Notes: generated from the letters alone by a model not told the origin. A stretch of DNA of 36,548 nucleotides from JBBRVW01 sp038246545 (GCA_038246545.1 JBBRVW010000044.1:1-36548); one strand, 5' to 3'; positions 25,496-33,269 are shown, numbered from the stretch's first letter. Numbers and translations: made by a program.

Positions 25496-25511
25496 GTTTC
25501 CGACGTGTTAC
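25496..25511 (-). promoter_or_regulatory. GlnR-type box upstream of glnA2
   Basis: On the minus strand it reads GTAAC, 6 nt, GAAAC: one perfect unit of the GlnR consensus, not the doubled form found at glnA. Its 3' edge is at -23 from the inferred start 25473, the same offset as at glnA. GlnR control is inferred. Confidence 0.75.
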
Positions 25512-25571
25512 GTGCGTGGGCCCACCCGGCGCCTGTCCACGGACCTCGGGCCCGGCCGGGCGGCACCGTGC

Positions 25572-25602
25572 GGAGGTACCTCCCTCATGGTGCGGTCGCA
25601 CC
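25572..25602. promoter_or_regulatory. Two inverted repeats in the 294-bp intergenic region before the small repeat protein
   Basis: GGAGGTACCTCC (25572-25583) is a perfect 12-bp palindrome, and GGTGCG-GT-CGCACC (25589-25602) is a second inverted repeat 5 nt later. They lie in the 25512-25805 stretch between the glnA2 promoter and the next gene. They could be operator sites or a start-stop hairpin for an early transcript. I see no gene in this stretch. Confidence 0.4.
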
Positions 25603-25805
25603 GGGCGCGTGACAGCCGGTGAGGACGTGACTACGCCGGTCGGATGCATCTCTGCTCGGACTGGGCCATCCGGGTGCCGCCGCCCGGGCGACATCCTTTG
25701 CCCTCTCCGCGGTTTCTCATGAAGCATCGATGACGAACCGTCCCGGATGATCAGGGCCAACCCCCCGCCCCTCCGGGGACCCGCCGAGCACTCTGGAGTC
25801 ACCCC

Positions 25806-26018
25806 ATGCGCACGACCGCGGCCCGCACGCTGTCCCCCGCCCTCGCCCTCCTCGCCGTTCTCGCGCTCGTCGCCGTCGCCCTGCTCACCGGCATCCTCAC
25901 GAGTGCGGGTCACGACCAGGCCGGTGCCTCGTGGAACAAGAAGGACCAGGCCGGAGCGTCCTGGAACTCCCACGACGTCGCCGGCGCCTCGTGGAACAAG
26001 GTCGGCGGCGGTCACTGA
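25806..26018 (+). CDS. Membrane-anchored or secreted microprotein with three AGASWN repeats
   Basis: A 70-residue protein, unrecognised. A hydrophobic segment at residues 11-33 follows a short basic N-terminus (MRTTAART), as in a signal peptide or signal anchor, with no strong cleavage site apart from a possible TSAG-H. The outside part is three tandem 10-residue units, HDQAGASWNK (36-45), KDQAGASWNS (46-55) and HDVAGASWNK (56-65), then VGGGH. Units differ at synonymous sites (Gly is GGT, GGA, GGC; Ala is GCC, GCG; Ser is TCG, TCC) yet keep the protein motif, which argues for selection on the peptide. The ribosome site GGAG lies 7 nt upstream of the ATG. It precedes the GGDEF-EAL gene by 113 bp. 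No modifying enzyme of RiPP type is nearby, so I do not claim a RiPP. Confidence 0.75.
   Translation: MRTTAARTLSPALALLAVLALVAVALLTGILTSAGHDQAGASWNKKDQAGASWNSHDVAGASWNKVGGGH
25911..26000 (+). repeat. Three 30-bp coding repeats of the AGASWN protein
   Basis: Three consecutive 30-nt units encode (H/K)D(Q/V)AGASWN(K/S). Nucleotide identity between units is lower than protein identity because most differences are synonymous. Confidence 0.8.
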
Positions 26019-26131
26019 CCCACTCGCCACCAGGAGAGTCGACCAGCCCGGCTCTCCAGCGACGCATCGGTTGCTCCGAACGGGTCAAACACGCCGCCTG
26101 AAGTGGCCGGATTGCTACGCAACGTGGTCGG

Positions 26132-28699
26132 ATGCCCCACACTTGTGGGGTGTCCCGCCGCTCGGTACCCGTTGACGCCCTGATCTGGGCCGTCAGTGGG
26201 GTTCTGGCTGCGACCGGCCTGCTCCTCTGGAGCCCCGGCGTCACGCTCGACCCGCTGAGCCCGCACGTGTGGTGGCCGGTCGTCGCGGTGCTCTTCGCGC
26301 TCACCGAGCGGTTCGCGGTGCATCTGCCCTTCGGGCGGGACAACCACAGCATCACGCTCAACCAGGCGCCGCTCGTCATGGGCCTGTACTTCCTGCCGGC
26401 CGAGCGGATCCTGCTCGCCGCGGTCCTCGGCGTGGCGGTCGTGCACCTGGTGCTGCGACGGAACCAGCCGATCAAGGCGGCTTTCAACGTCGCTTCGACG
26501 GTCGCCCAGGTGACGCTCGCCTGCTTCGTCTTCGCCGGCGTGCTGGCTGTGGTCGACGTCCCCGTCGCCGACGTCTCCGCCGGCACGTGGCTGGCAGCTC
26601 TCGCCGCCACCCTGGTGGCCGACCTGGTCGCCAACCTCGCTCTGTTCTTCATCATCAGCCTGCGACTGGGCGGGTGGGACCTCGGCGCGCTGGCCCGGAC
26701 CCTGGGCACCGCATCGATCGGCACGGCGGTCGTCACAGACCTTGCACTCGTCGCGGTGCTGGTGCTGCAGGACTCGATGGCGGCCCTGGGGCTGCTGACG
26801 GTCCTCGCTGTGCTGAGCTTCGCGCTCTACCGCGGGTTCCACGTGCAGCGGCTGCGCTACAGCCGCCTCGAGCTGCTCTACCAGTACACGCGCTCGGTCG
26901 ACCAGGCGCTGCAGGACGAGTCGGTGCTCGAGACGGTGCGGCTCGAGGCCTGCCAGCTGCTGCGCGCACGAACTGCGTCAGTGGTCCTATGCCAGCCCCA
27001 CTCGACGCAGTGGTGGGCGCCCGCCTGCCACGGCCAACCGGTGCTGCTGGCGCGCGGAGGGGTCGGGAGGGAGCACGATGCGCTGCGCGCCGACGGGCAC
27101 CAGGACGCGATGGCTGCCCCGTTGCGCGACGGTGGCGAGATCACGGGCGTCTTCCTGGTGACCGACCGGCTCGACGACGTCAGCACGTTCGACCGCGACG
27201 ACCTCAAGCTGTTCGAGGCGCTGGCCGGGCACGCCAGCGTTGCGCTCACCAACTCCGGGCTGGTGGCCCGCGTGAAGACGGCCGCGCAGGAGACCGAGCA
27301 CCTGTCGCTGCACGACCCGCTGACCGGGCTGCCGAACCGGCTGCACTTCCAGCAGCGGCTCGAGCGCCGGCTGCTCACCGACGGCTCGGCTGCCGTCCTG
27401 CTGATGGACGTCGACCGGTTCAAGGAGGTCAACGACACCCTCGGCCACGACGTCGGCGACCGCCTGCTGCGCGAGGTGGGCCGGCGGCTGCGCCAGGTCG
27501 AGCGCGGCGAGACCGTGGTGGCCCGGCTGGGCGGCGACGAGTTCGCCGTGCTGCTGGGCGGCGACGACGTGCACATCGAGGGCATGGTCGCCCGTATCAC
27601 CCGTGACATCGCCCGGCCGTTCGACCTCGGCGAGGTCACCCTCGACGTGATGGCCTCCATCGGCATCGCCTCCACCCCGCGCGACGGGTCGTCGGCGGCC
27701 CTGCTGCTGCGACGCGCCGAGGTCGCGATGTACGACGCCAAGCACGGCTCGACCGGGGTGGCGCGCTACGACCCCAACCGTGACCCGTACAGCTCGCGCC
27801 GGCTCTCCCTGATCGGCGATCTCGCCCGTGCGGTCGAGGAGAGTACCCTCGAGCTGCACTACCAGCCGCAGGCCGACCCAGGCACCGGGCAGGTGACCGG
27901 CGTCGAGGCGCTGCTGCGCTGGCACCACCCGCTGTGGGGCAACGTGCCGCCGGACGAGTTCATCCCGCTCGCCGAGCACACCGGCCTCATCAAGCCGCTC
28001 ACCCGCTTCGTGATCGAGACCGCCGTCCGGCAGTGCGTGGCGTGGCGCGACGCCGGCACGCCCGTCCTCATGGCCGTCAACGTGTCGATGCGCAACCTGC
28101 TCGAGCCGGAGCTCGCCGACGTCGTCGCCCGGCTCCTGGTGCAGGCCGGGCTCCCGGCCGCGCTGCTCAAGCTGGAGGTCACCGAGAGCGCCATCGTGTC
28201 CGACCCCGAGCGCGCGGTGCTCGCCCTGGAGCGGTTGGTCGACCTGGGCCTGCACGTGTCGGTCGACGACTTCGGCACCGGCTACTCCTCGCTCACCCGC
28301 CTGCGCAGCCTCCCGGTGCAGGAGGTCAAGATCGACCGCTCGTTCGTCCGGCACCTGTCCGAGCGCGCCGACGACCGGGCCATCGTCCGGGCGGTGATCG
28401 GCCTCGGCCACGACCTGGGCCTGCGGGTGGTCGCCGAAGGAGTCGAGGACGAGGCGAGCTGGCGGCTGCTGCAGGACATGGAGTGCGACCTGGTGCAGGG
28501 CTACTTCCTGGCCCGTCCGATGGCCGCCGAGGCGATGACCGGTTGGCTGTCCGAGCACTTAGCCGCGTACGCGACGAGGATCCGTACCGGGGACGCGGCG
28601 GTGCAGTCGCCCCCGCCCGCCGCGGCCGCCGACGCCGGCCGGCCGGGTCGGGCTGGTGGCTCGGAGGTCCCGGACGTGCGCCACCTCCGCCGCATCTGA
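26132..28699 (+). CDS. GGDEF-EAL c-di-GMP protein with membrane N-terminus and GAF-like domain
   Basis: An 855-residue protein combining diguanylate cyclase and c-di-GMP phosphodiesterase domains. About six or seven membrane helices fill residues 15-232, followed by a short coiled linker and a GAF-like region (about 250-390). The GGDEF motif is intact at 467-471 (RLGGDEF); no RxxD inhibitory site lies 5 residues before it. The EAL domain has EAL at 592-594, NVSMRN, EVTESAI, VDDFGTGYSSL and VVAEGVED, so all known metal and catalytic residues appear present. Both activities are possible. Start is uncertain: ATG 26132, or GTG 26150 with CACACT ending 7 nt before; the frame is the same. The preceding AGASWN gene may belong to the same unit. 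Confidence 0.92.
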   Translation: MPHTCGVSRRSVPVDALIWAVSGVLAATGLLLWSPGVTLDPLSPHVWWPVVAVLFALTERFAVHLPFGRDNHSITLNQAPLVMGLYFLPAERILLAAVLGVAVVHLVLRRNQPIKAAFNVASTVAQVTLACFVFAGVLAVVDVPVADVSAGTWLAALAATLVADLVANLALFFIISLRLGGWDLGALARTLGTASIGTAVVTDLALVAVLVLQDSMAALGLLTVLAVLSFALYRGFHVQRLRYSRLELLYQYTRSVDQALQDESVLETVRLEACQLLRARTASVVLCQPHSTQWWAPACHGQPVLLARGGVGREHDALRADGHQDAMAAPLRDGGEITGVFLVTDRLDDVSTFDRDDLKLFEALAGHASVALTNSGLVARVKTAAQETEHLSLHDPLTGLPNRLHFQQRLERRLLTDGSAAVLLMDVDRFKEVNDTLGHDVGDRLLREVGRRLRQVERGETVVARLGGDEFAVLLGGDDVHIEGMVARITRDIARPFDLGEVTLDVMASIGIASTPRDGSSAALLLRRAEVAMYDAKHGSTGVARYDPNRDPYSSRRLSLIGDLARAVEESTLELHYQPQADPGTGQVTGVEALLRWHHPLWGNVPPDEFIPLAEHTGLIKPLTRFVIETAVRQCVAWRDAGTPVLMAVNVSMRNLLEPELADVVARLLVQAGLPAALLKLEVTESAIVSDPERAVLALERLVDLGLHVSVDDFGTGYSSLTRLRSLPVQEVKIDRSFVRHLSERADDRAIVRAVIGLGHDLGLRVVAEGVEDEASWRLLQDMECDLVQGYFLARPMAAEAMTGWLSEHLAAYATRIRTGDAAVQSPPPAAAADAGRPGRAGGSEVPDVRHLRRI
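26135..26150 (+). promoter_or_regulatory. Hairpin at the start of the GGDEF-EAL gene
   Basis: CCCCAC / GTGGGG around ACTT gives a 6-bp stem with a 4-nt loop. It sits between the two candidate start codons and would hide or follow the translation start, depending on which is used. Upstream, TTGC-TAC-GCAA (26112-26122) is a further short inverted repeat. Confidence 0.35.
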
Positions 28700-28707
28700 C
28701 ACCGGTC

Positions 28708-28737
28708 CCGCCGTCGAGAAGCATGGAGGGACGGCGG
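28708..28737 (+). terminator. Weak hairpin after the GGDEF-EAL gene
   Basis: CCGCCGTC / GACGGCGG, 8 bp with a 14-nt loop, starting 9 nt after the stop. There is no T-tract. Confidence 0.35.
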
Positions 28738-28772
28738 CCACGGTCGGCTCCGGCAGGACAGCAGCCCCGCCG

Positions 28773-28778
28773 TAGGCT
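28773..28778 (+). promoter_or_regulatory. -10 element, leaderless start of nadE
   Basis: TAGGCT, with an inferred +1 at 28785, the first base of the GTG start. This is the same hexamer and spacing as at 7766 and 7826. Confidence 0.6.
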
Positions 28779-28784
28779 CGGGGT

Positions 28785-30563
28785 GTGGCCCAGCTGCGTC
28801 TCGCCCTCGCCCAGCACGACCCGGTCGTCGGGGACCTCGCCGGCAACGCCGAGCAGGTCCTCACCTGGTCCCGGCGGGCCGCCGAGCAGGGCGCCCACCT
28901 GGTCGCCTTCCCCGAGATGGCGCTGACCGGCTACCCGGTCGAGGACCTCGCGCTGCGGCGGTCGTTCGTCGACGCGTCGCGGCAGGCGGTGGAGACCCTC
29001 GCGTCGACGCTCGCGAGCGAGGGCCTCGGCGACCTGGCCGTGGTCGTCGGCTTCCTCGACGGCGCACCCGACGCGGTCCCGGTGCTCGGTACGCCGAAGG
29101 GCGCCCCGCAGAACGCGGCCGCCGTCCTGCACCGCGGCCGGGTCGTGGCCCGGTACGCCAAGCACCACCTGCCCAACTACGGCGTCTTCGACGAGTACCG
29201 CTACTTCGTCCCCGGCAGCTCCCTCACCGTGGCGAGGGTGCACGGTGCCGACGTCGCCATCGCGATCTGCGAGGACATCTGGCAGGAGGGCGGCCCGGTC
29301 GCGGTCGCCCGCGAGGCCGGCGCCGGCCTGCTGCTGGTCATCAACGGGTCGCCGTACGAGCGGAACAAGGACGACGTGCGGCTGGAGCTGGTCCGCCGTC
29401 GCGCCGCCGGGGCCGGCTGCACCATGGCCTACGTCAACATGGTCGGCGGCCAGGACGAGCTGGTCTTCGACGGCGACTCGCTCGTCGTCGACGCCGGCGG
29501 TGCCGTGCTCGCCCGGGCGCGGCAGTTCGTGGAGGAGCTGTTGGTCGTCGACCTCGACCTGCCGGACGCCACGGCCCCCACGACCGACGAGGCCAGCCAC
29601 GTCGAGGCACCGGACGGATCCGCCACCACGATCCAGCACGTCGTCCTCTCGGCCGACCCCCTTCCCGCCTGGGAGCAGGTGGTGGCGCCCGTGGCCGACC
29701 GCATCGAGGACGAGGCCGAGGTCTACGCCGCGCTCGTCATCGCGTTGCGCGACTACGTGCGCAAGAACGGCTTCCGGAGCGTCCTGCTCGGTCTCTCCGG
29801 CGGGATCGACTCCTCGCTGGTCGCCGCGATCGCCTGCGACGCGGTCGGGCCCGAGAACGTCTACGGCGTCTCCAACCCCAGCGACTACTCCAGCGAGGGC
29901 TCGCGCACCGACGCCGCCGAGCTGGCCCGACGCACCGGGCTGAACTTCGAGACCGTGCCCATCGCGCCGATGGTCGCCGCGTACCAGGACGCCCTGCACC
30001 TCGACGGGCTGGCCGAGGAGAACCTGCAGGCACGGATCCGGGCCGTCATCTGGATGGGGCTGTCCAACCAGAACGGCCACCTGGTGCTGGCCTGCGGCAA
30101 CAAGAGCGAGCTGTCGGTCGGCTACTCGACCATCTACGGCGACGCCGTCGGCGGCTTCGCGCCCCTCAAGGACGTCCCGAAGACGTCGGTGTGGGCGCTC
30201 GCCCGGTGGCGCAACGCCGAGGCGGCGCGGCGCGGCGAGACGCCGCCCATCCCCGAGGCGTCGATCACCAAGCCGCCCTCGGCCGAGCTGCGGCCCGGCC
30301 AGGTCGACACCGACTCGCTGCCCGACTACGAGCTGCTCGACGACATCCTCGACGACTACGTCGAGCAGGACCGCGGGTCCGGCGAGCTGCTCGCCGCGGG
30401 CTTCGACCGGTCGCTGGTCGAGAAGGTGCTCCAGCTCACCGACCGCGCCGAGTTCAAGCGGCGCCAGTACCCCCCGGGACCCAAGATCTCTCTCAAGGCG
30501 TTCGGCCGCGACCGGCGGCTGCCCATCACCAACCGCTGGCGCGAGCACGCACCTAGCCCCTGA
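28785..30563 (+). CDS. nadE: Glutamine-hydrolysing NAD+ synthase
   Basis: A 592-residue two-domain enzyme making NAD+ from deamido-NAD, ATP and glutamine. The N-terminal nitrilase-fold glutaminase has its Glu-Lys-Cys triad: Glu44 (FPEMALTGYP), Lys126 (KHHLPNYGVFDE) and Cys162 (ICEDIWQEGG). The C-terminal synthetase has the P-loop LGLSGGIDSSLVAA (Ser338-Ser343) and the later KSELSVGYSTIYGD. It is shorter than the roughly 680-residue mycobacterial form, in line with the compact type. The GTG start is leaderless. panB follows after 87 nt with its own ribosome site. Confidence 0.96.
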   Translation: MAQLRLALAQHDPVVGDLAGNAEQVLTWSRRAAEQGAHLVAFPEMALTGYPVEDLALRRSFVDASRQAVETLASTLASEGLGDLAVVVGFLDGAPDAVPVLGTPKGAPQNAAAVLHRGRVVARYAKHHLPNYGVFDEYRYFVPGSSLTVARVHGADVAIAICEDIWQEGGPVAVAREAGAGLLLVINGSPYERNKDDVRLELVRRRAAGAGCTMAYVNMVGGQDELVFDGDSLVVDAGGAVLARARQFVEELLVVDLDLPDATAPTTDEASHVEAPDGSATTIQHVVLSADPLPAWEQVVAPVADRIEDEAEVYAALVIALRDYVRKNGFRSVLLGLSGGIDSSLVAAIACDAVGPENVYGVSNPSDYSSEGSRTDAAELARRTGLNFETVPIAPMVAAYQDALHLDGLAEENLQARIRAVIWMGLSNQNGHLVLACGNKSELSVGYSTIYGDAVGGFAPLKDVPKTSVWALARWRNAEAARRGETPPIPEASITKPPSAELRPGQVDTDSLPDYELLDDILDDYVEQDRGSGELLAAGFDRSLVEKVLQLTDRAEFKRRQYPPGPKISLKAFGRDRRLPITNRWREHAPSP

Positions 30564-30650
30564 GGGCGCCGTCCGCGGCGGTCGCGTGCCACCATGAACG
30601 GGTCCGGGGACTCCGTCCGGGAGCCTCGAGGCGACACCGGAGGTCCGAAG

Positions 30651-31547
30651 ATGACCAGCCCGACCAGCCCGACCGAGAGCGCCCTGCCCCGCGACGAGGG
30701 CCCCGCGCCGTACGGCGGCGGACCCGCGGCGAGCACCGCGACCGCGGCGCCGAAGCGGGTCCGTGTGCCCCACCTGCGGGCGATGAAGGAGCGCGGCGAG
30801 CGCTTCGCGATGCTCACGTCGTACGACCAGATGACCGCCGAGGTCTTCGACGCCGCGGGCATCCCGGTGCTTCTCGTCGGCGACTCGGCGGCCAACAACG
30901 TTCTGGGCTATGACACCACTCTGCCGATCAGCGTCGACGAGATGATCCCGCTCGTGCGGGCGGTCAGCCGCGGCGCTCACCGCGCGCTGGTCGTGGCCGA
31001 CCTGCCGTTCGGCTCCTACCAGGCCTCGGCCGAGCAGGCGCTCGCCACGTCGGTGCGCTTCATGAAGGAGGCCGGCGCGCACGCGGTCAAGCTCGAGGGT
31101 GGCGAGTCGGTGGTTCCGCAGGTCCGCGGGCTGGTCACGGCCGGCATCCCCGTGATGGCGCACATCGGCTTCACCCCCCAGAGCGAGCACGGTCTCGGCG
31201 GCTACCGCGTGCAGGGCCGCGGCGCGGAGGCCGACCGGCTGGTCGCCGATGCCGTCGCGCTAGCCGGAGCTGGTGCGTTCGCCGTGGTCCTCGAGATGGT
31301 CCCTGCCGAGGTCGCCAAGCGCGTGACCAGCGAGCTGTCCATCCCCACGATCGGCATCGGTGCCGGGGTCGACTGCGACGGCCAGGTGCTGGTGTGGCAG
31401 GACTTCGCCGGGCTGCGCAACGGACCCATGCCGCGGTTCGTGAAGCAGTACGCCGATCTCCGCGGCACGCTCACCGACGCGGCCCGCGCCTTTGCGGCCG
31501 ACATCGCCGCCGGCACCTTCCCTTCGGGTGAGCACTCCTTCAGCTGA
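30651..31547 (+). CDS. panB: 3-methyl-2-oxobutanoate hydroxymethyltransferase
   Basis: A 298-residue enzyme of pantothenate synthesis; it adds a hydroxymethyl group from methylene-tetrahydrofolate to alpha-ketoisovalerate, giving ketopantoate. Visible motifs: LTSYDQMTAEVFDAAG, VGDSAANNVLGYDTTLP (metal-binding Asp), HIGFTPQSEHGLGGY and LEMVPAEVAKRVT. A Pro/Ala-rich N-terminal extension of about 35 residues precedes the core. GGAGG lies 7 nt before the ATG at 30651, so I chose it over an in-frame ATG at 30594 that has no such site. It follows nadE on the same strand; both feed coenzyme pools. Confidence 0.95.
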   Translation: MTSPTSPTESALPRDEGPAPYGGGPAASTATAAPKRVRVPHLRAMKERGERFAMLTSYDQMTAEVFDAAGIPVLLVGDSAANNVLGYDTTLPISVDEMIPLVRAVSRGAHRALVVADLPFGSYQASAEQALATSVRFMKEAGAHAVKLEGGESVVPQVRGLVTAGIPVMAHIGFTPQSEHGLGGYRVQGRGAEADRLVADAVALAGAGAFAVVLEMVPAEVAKRVTSELSIPTIGIGAGVDCDGQVLVWQDFAGLRNGPMPRFVKQYADLRGTLTDAARAFAADIAAGTFPSGEHSFS

Positions 31548-31626
31548 TCGGCCAGGTCTGGACGCCGTAGGGACCCCTTCGCGCGTCGCGCTGCGCCGCA
31601 GGTCCGCCGACCGGCAGCATGTCGGC

Positions 31627-32241
31627 GTGGACTCCGAGCGCGTGCATGTCATCCGCGAGCTGCTCGCGACGTCGGGATGGGTGGAACGCACCCGCGACTT
31701 CGCCAGCACGCTGCGCCGGTCCACACCGTCCGCGGGCGGGCTGCTGCTCGTCGGCACCCCCACCGAGGAACCGTGGCACCTGGCCGCACATCTTGACGAC
31801 GAGGCGCGGTTCAGCGGTGTCCCGGAGCTCGCACCGACACTCGTGCGCTGGTCGGTGCCCGCCGAGGCGCCGCCGCACCTGTCGGTGGGGATGGCCCGTC
31901 TCGAGGCGGCGCGCCGCGACGAGACGGTGTTCATTGTGGCGCCAGACACTGCACCCGAGGGACTGCTCGAGCGCGTCGCTGACGCGCGCCGCACGGGCGC
32001 AACAATCCTGTCGATCGACGACGGCGACGACGAGCTCGGCACTCTCGTGCACGACCGTCTCGTCGTGCCGACACGTCGCCAGACACGACTCGTGACGCAG
32101 TCGTCGTCGACGTACGTCGACATGGACACCGTGCAGCACCTGGTCAGTGTCGCGGCCGGTGAGAGTGCGACACGCGTCGCGATGCGCGATCGGCTTGCAC
32201 GTTTTCTCGATCGCGTGAGTGGACCCGCACCGCGTCGTTGA
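31627..32241 (+). CDS. Hypothetical protein of about 204 residues
   Basis: Unrecognised. Codon use and length support a real gene. After VDSERVHVIRELLATSGWVERTRDF comes GGLLLVGTPTEEPWHLAAHLDDEARF, then alternating strands and helices (ETVFIVAPDTAPEGLLERVADARRTGATILSIDD). The pattern loosely resembles a SIS-type sugar-isomerase fold, but no catalytic motif is clear. The GTG at 31627 is exactly +1 of CAGCAT (31615-31620). An earlier start would overlap the end of panB. It lies upstream of the histone-like gene on the same strand. Confidence 0.65.
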   Translation: MDSERVHVIRELLATSGWVERTRDFASTLRRSTPSAGGLLLVGTPTEEPWHLAAHLDDEARFSGVPELAPTLVRWSVPAEAPPHLSVGMARLEAARRDETVFIVAPDTAPEGLLERVADARRTGATILSIDDGDDELGTLVHDRLVVPTRRQTRLVTQSSSTYVDMDTVQHLVSVAAGESATRVAMRDRLARFLDRVSGPAPRR

Positions 32242-32249
32242 CGTCGTCA

Positions 32250-32276
32250 CGATGCACGGCGAGGCGTCGTGCATCG
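32250..32276 (+). terminator. Hairpin after the 204-residue gene
   Basis: CGATGCACG / CGTGCATCG, 9 bp around a 9-nt loop, beginning 8 nt after the stop. The 32242-32465 interval holds this hairpin and otherwise no clear gene; it is visibly less GC-rich than the rest. Confidence 0.5.
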
Positions 32277-32465
32277 CTTGTCAGGCAACGGTTTTCTTGC
32301 ATCGCTGTCCGCGGACTTGAGTCACGCGCGTGCCTCGGAGCCGTCGAGCGCACGACGGCGCAGGAAAACAAGTGCATCGAAATGCTGGTAACGCGTGCGT
32401 GGGAGTGCGATCTTTCGTGTGAACACGTCGACCATCGGGACGACGTACGAGTGCAGGAGGCGCGC

Positions 32466-32969
32466 GTGCCGGCCACAGAGGAAGAGACCACCGCGAAGGT
32501 GACTTACGCCGCGGCGGCGACCAAGAAGTCAACGACTGCTCGCACCGCCAAGAAGGCCGCGAAGAAGACGGCCAAGAAGACGGCAGCGAAGAAGTCGACG
32601 GCGAAGAAGACCACCACCAGGAAGGCTGCTGCCAAGAAGACCGCGAAGAAGGCTCCGGCCAAGCGGTCCGCGGCGAAGAAGTCCACCGCGAAGAAGTCGA
32701 CGACCAAGCGGACTGCCGCAAAGAAGTCGACGGCGAAGCGGGCTGCCGCGAAGAAGACGACGGCGAGGAAGACAACCGTCCGCAAGGCAGCGGCCAAGAA
32801 GGCCGCGAAGAAGACCGCCGTGCGCAAGACGGCGGCCAAGAAGGCCGCGAAGACCACGGCTCGCAAGACCGCCACCCGCAAGACGGCGGCCAAGAAGGCC
32901 GCGAAGACCACGGCTCGCAAGACCGCCACCCGCAAGACGGCGGCCAAGAAGGCTGCGCGCAAGCGCTAG
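32466..32969 (+). CDS. Lys/Ala/Thr-rich histone H1-like protein
   Basis: A 167-residue basic protein. After a short acidic start (PATEEETTAKVTY) it is almost wholly Lys, Ala, Thr and Arg, in repeats such as KKTAKKTAAKKS and RKTAAKKAAK, as in bacterial histone H1-like and HU C-terminal tails that bind DNA. The GTG at 32466 has AGGAGG 5 nt upstream; the frame is open to 32238 but that part does not look coding. No HU-like N-terminal domain is present, so it is a tail-only type. The last third contains exact 54-bp DNA repeats. It ends just before a very strong terminator. Confidence 0.88.
   Translation: MPATEEETTAKVTYAAAATKKSTTARTAKKAAKKTAKKTAAKKSTAKKTTTRKAAAKKTAKKAPAKRSAAKKSTAKKSTTKRTAAKKSTAKRAAAKKTTARKTTVRKAAAKKAAKKTAVRKTAAKKAAKTTARKTATRKTAAKKAAKTTARKTATRKTAAKKAARKR
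32823..32953 (+). repeat. 54-bp tandem DNA repeat in the histone-like gene
   Basis: Two exact copies (32823-32876 and 32877-32930) and 23 nt of a third. Each encodes 18 residues: RKTAAKKAAKTTARKTAT. Identity at the DNA level implies a recent duplication or slippage. Copy number may vary between isolates. Confidence 0.9.
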
Positions 32970-32978
32970 TCGTTCCAC

Positions 32979-33023
32979 ACGTCGAAGGGGCCGCCCGGCA
33001 GCACCGGGCGGCCCCTTCGACGT
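32979..33023. terminator. Very strong hairpin terminator
   Basis: Perfect 20-bp stem around loop CAGCA, starting 10 nt after the histone-like stop. It can also end the minus-strand 59-residue gene, whose stop is at 33055. Confidence 0.85.
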
Positions 33024-33054
33024 CTGCACCGCCCGGGCGGGCGGAGCGGCACCC

Positions 33055-33234
33055 TCAGTCGTCGTTCCACTTCGGGTCGTTGTCCCAGGACTCGGTCTTC
33101 TCGGCCGCGGACGCGATGGCGGACTCAGCCTCCTGCCGGCTGCCGTAGGGACCCAGTCGCTCGGTGCCGGCGCAGCCCTCGCCCTGCTCGACGGTCTTGT
33201 GGTGGAGGCAGTAGTACCAGTGGTCGTCGCTCAT
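33055..33234 (-). CDS. Conserved-looking 59-residue protein, SPOR-like in appearance
   Basis: Unrecognised, but clearly coding: MSDDHWYYCLHHKTVEQGEG, a second cysteine (CAGTERLGPYGS), RQEAESAIASAAEKTES and a DPKWNDD end. The order of an aromatic strand, Gly-Pro-Tyr turn and Glu/Ala helix resembles a SPOR half, and small proteins of this kind are frequent next to map in actinobacteria (inference). Cys9 and Cys21 could bind metal with His11 and His12. The ATG has GGAAGGA upstream. It diverges from map with 35 bp between starts. Confidence 0.75.
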   Translation of the reverse strand: MSDDHWYYCLHHKTVEQGEGCAGTERLGPYGSRQEAESAIASAAEKTESWDNDPKWNDD

Positions 33235-33255
33235 GGCGGCATCCTTCCCCCCAAC

Positions 33256-33261
33256 TAGACT
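33256..33261 (+). promoter_or_regulatory. -10 element of map
   Basis: TAGACT, with an inferred +1 at 33268, 2 nt before the ATG at 33270, so the leader is nearly absent. Confidence 0.5.
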
Positions 33262-33269
33262 TCTGCACC

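Noticed and set aside
25806..26018. Classifying the AGASWN protein as a RiPP precursor
   Set aside because: No radical SAM, ATP-grasp, lanthipeptide or other modifying enzyme is next to it, and the N-terminus is a membrane segment, not a typical leader.
28326..31190. Minus-strand open frame of about 954 codons opposite nadE and panB
   Set aside because: Antisense shadow; it crosses three real genes and has no recognisable domain.
32823..32953. CRISPR-like array
   Set aside because: The repeats are contiguous, in frame and coding, with no spacers.
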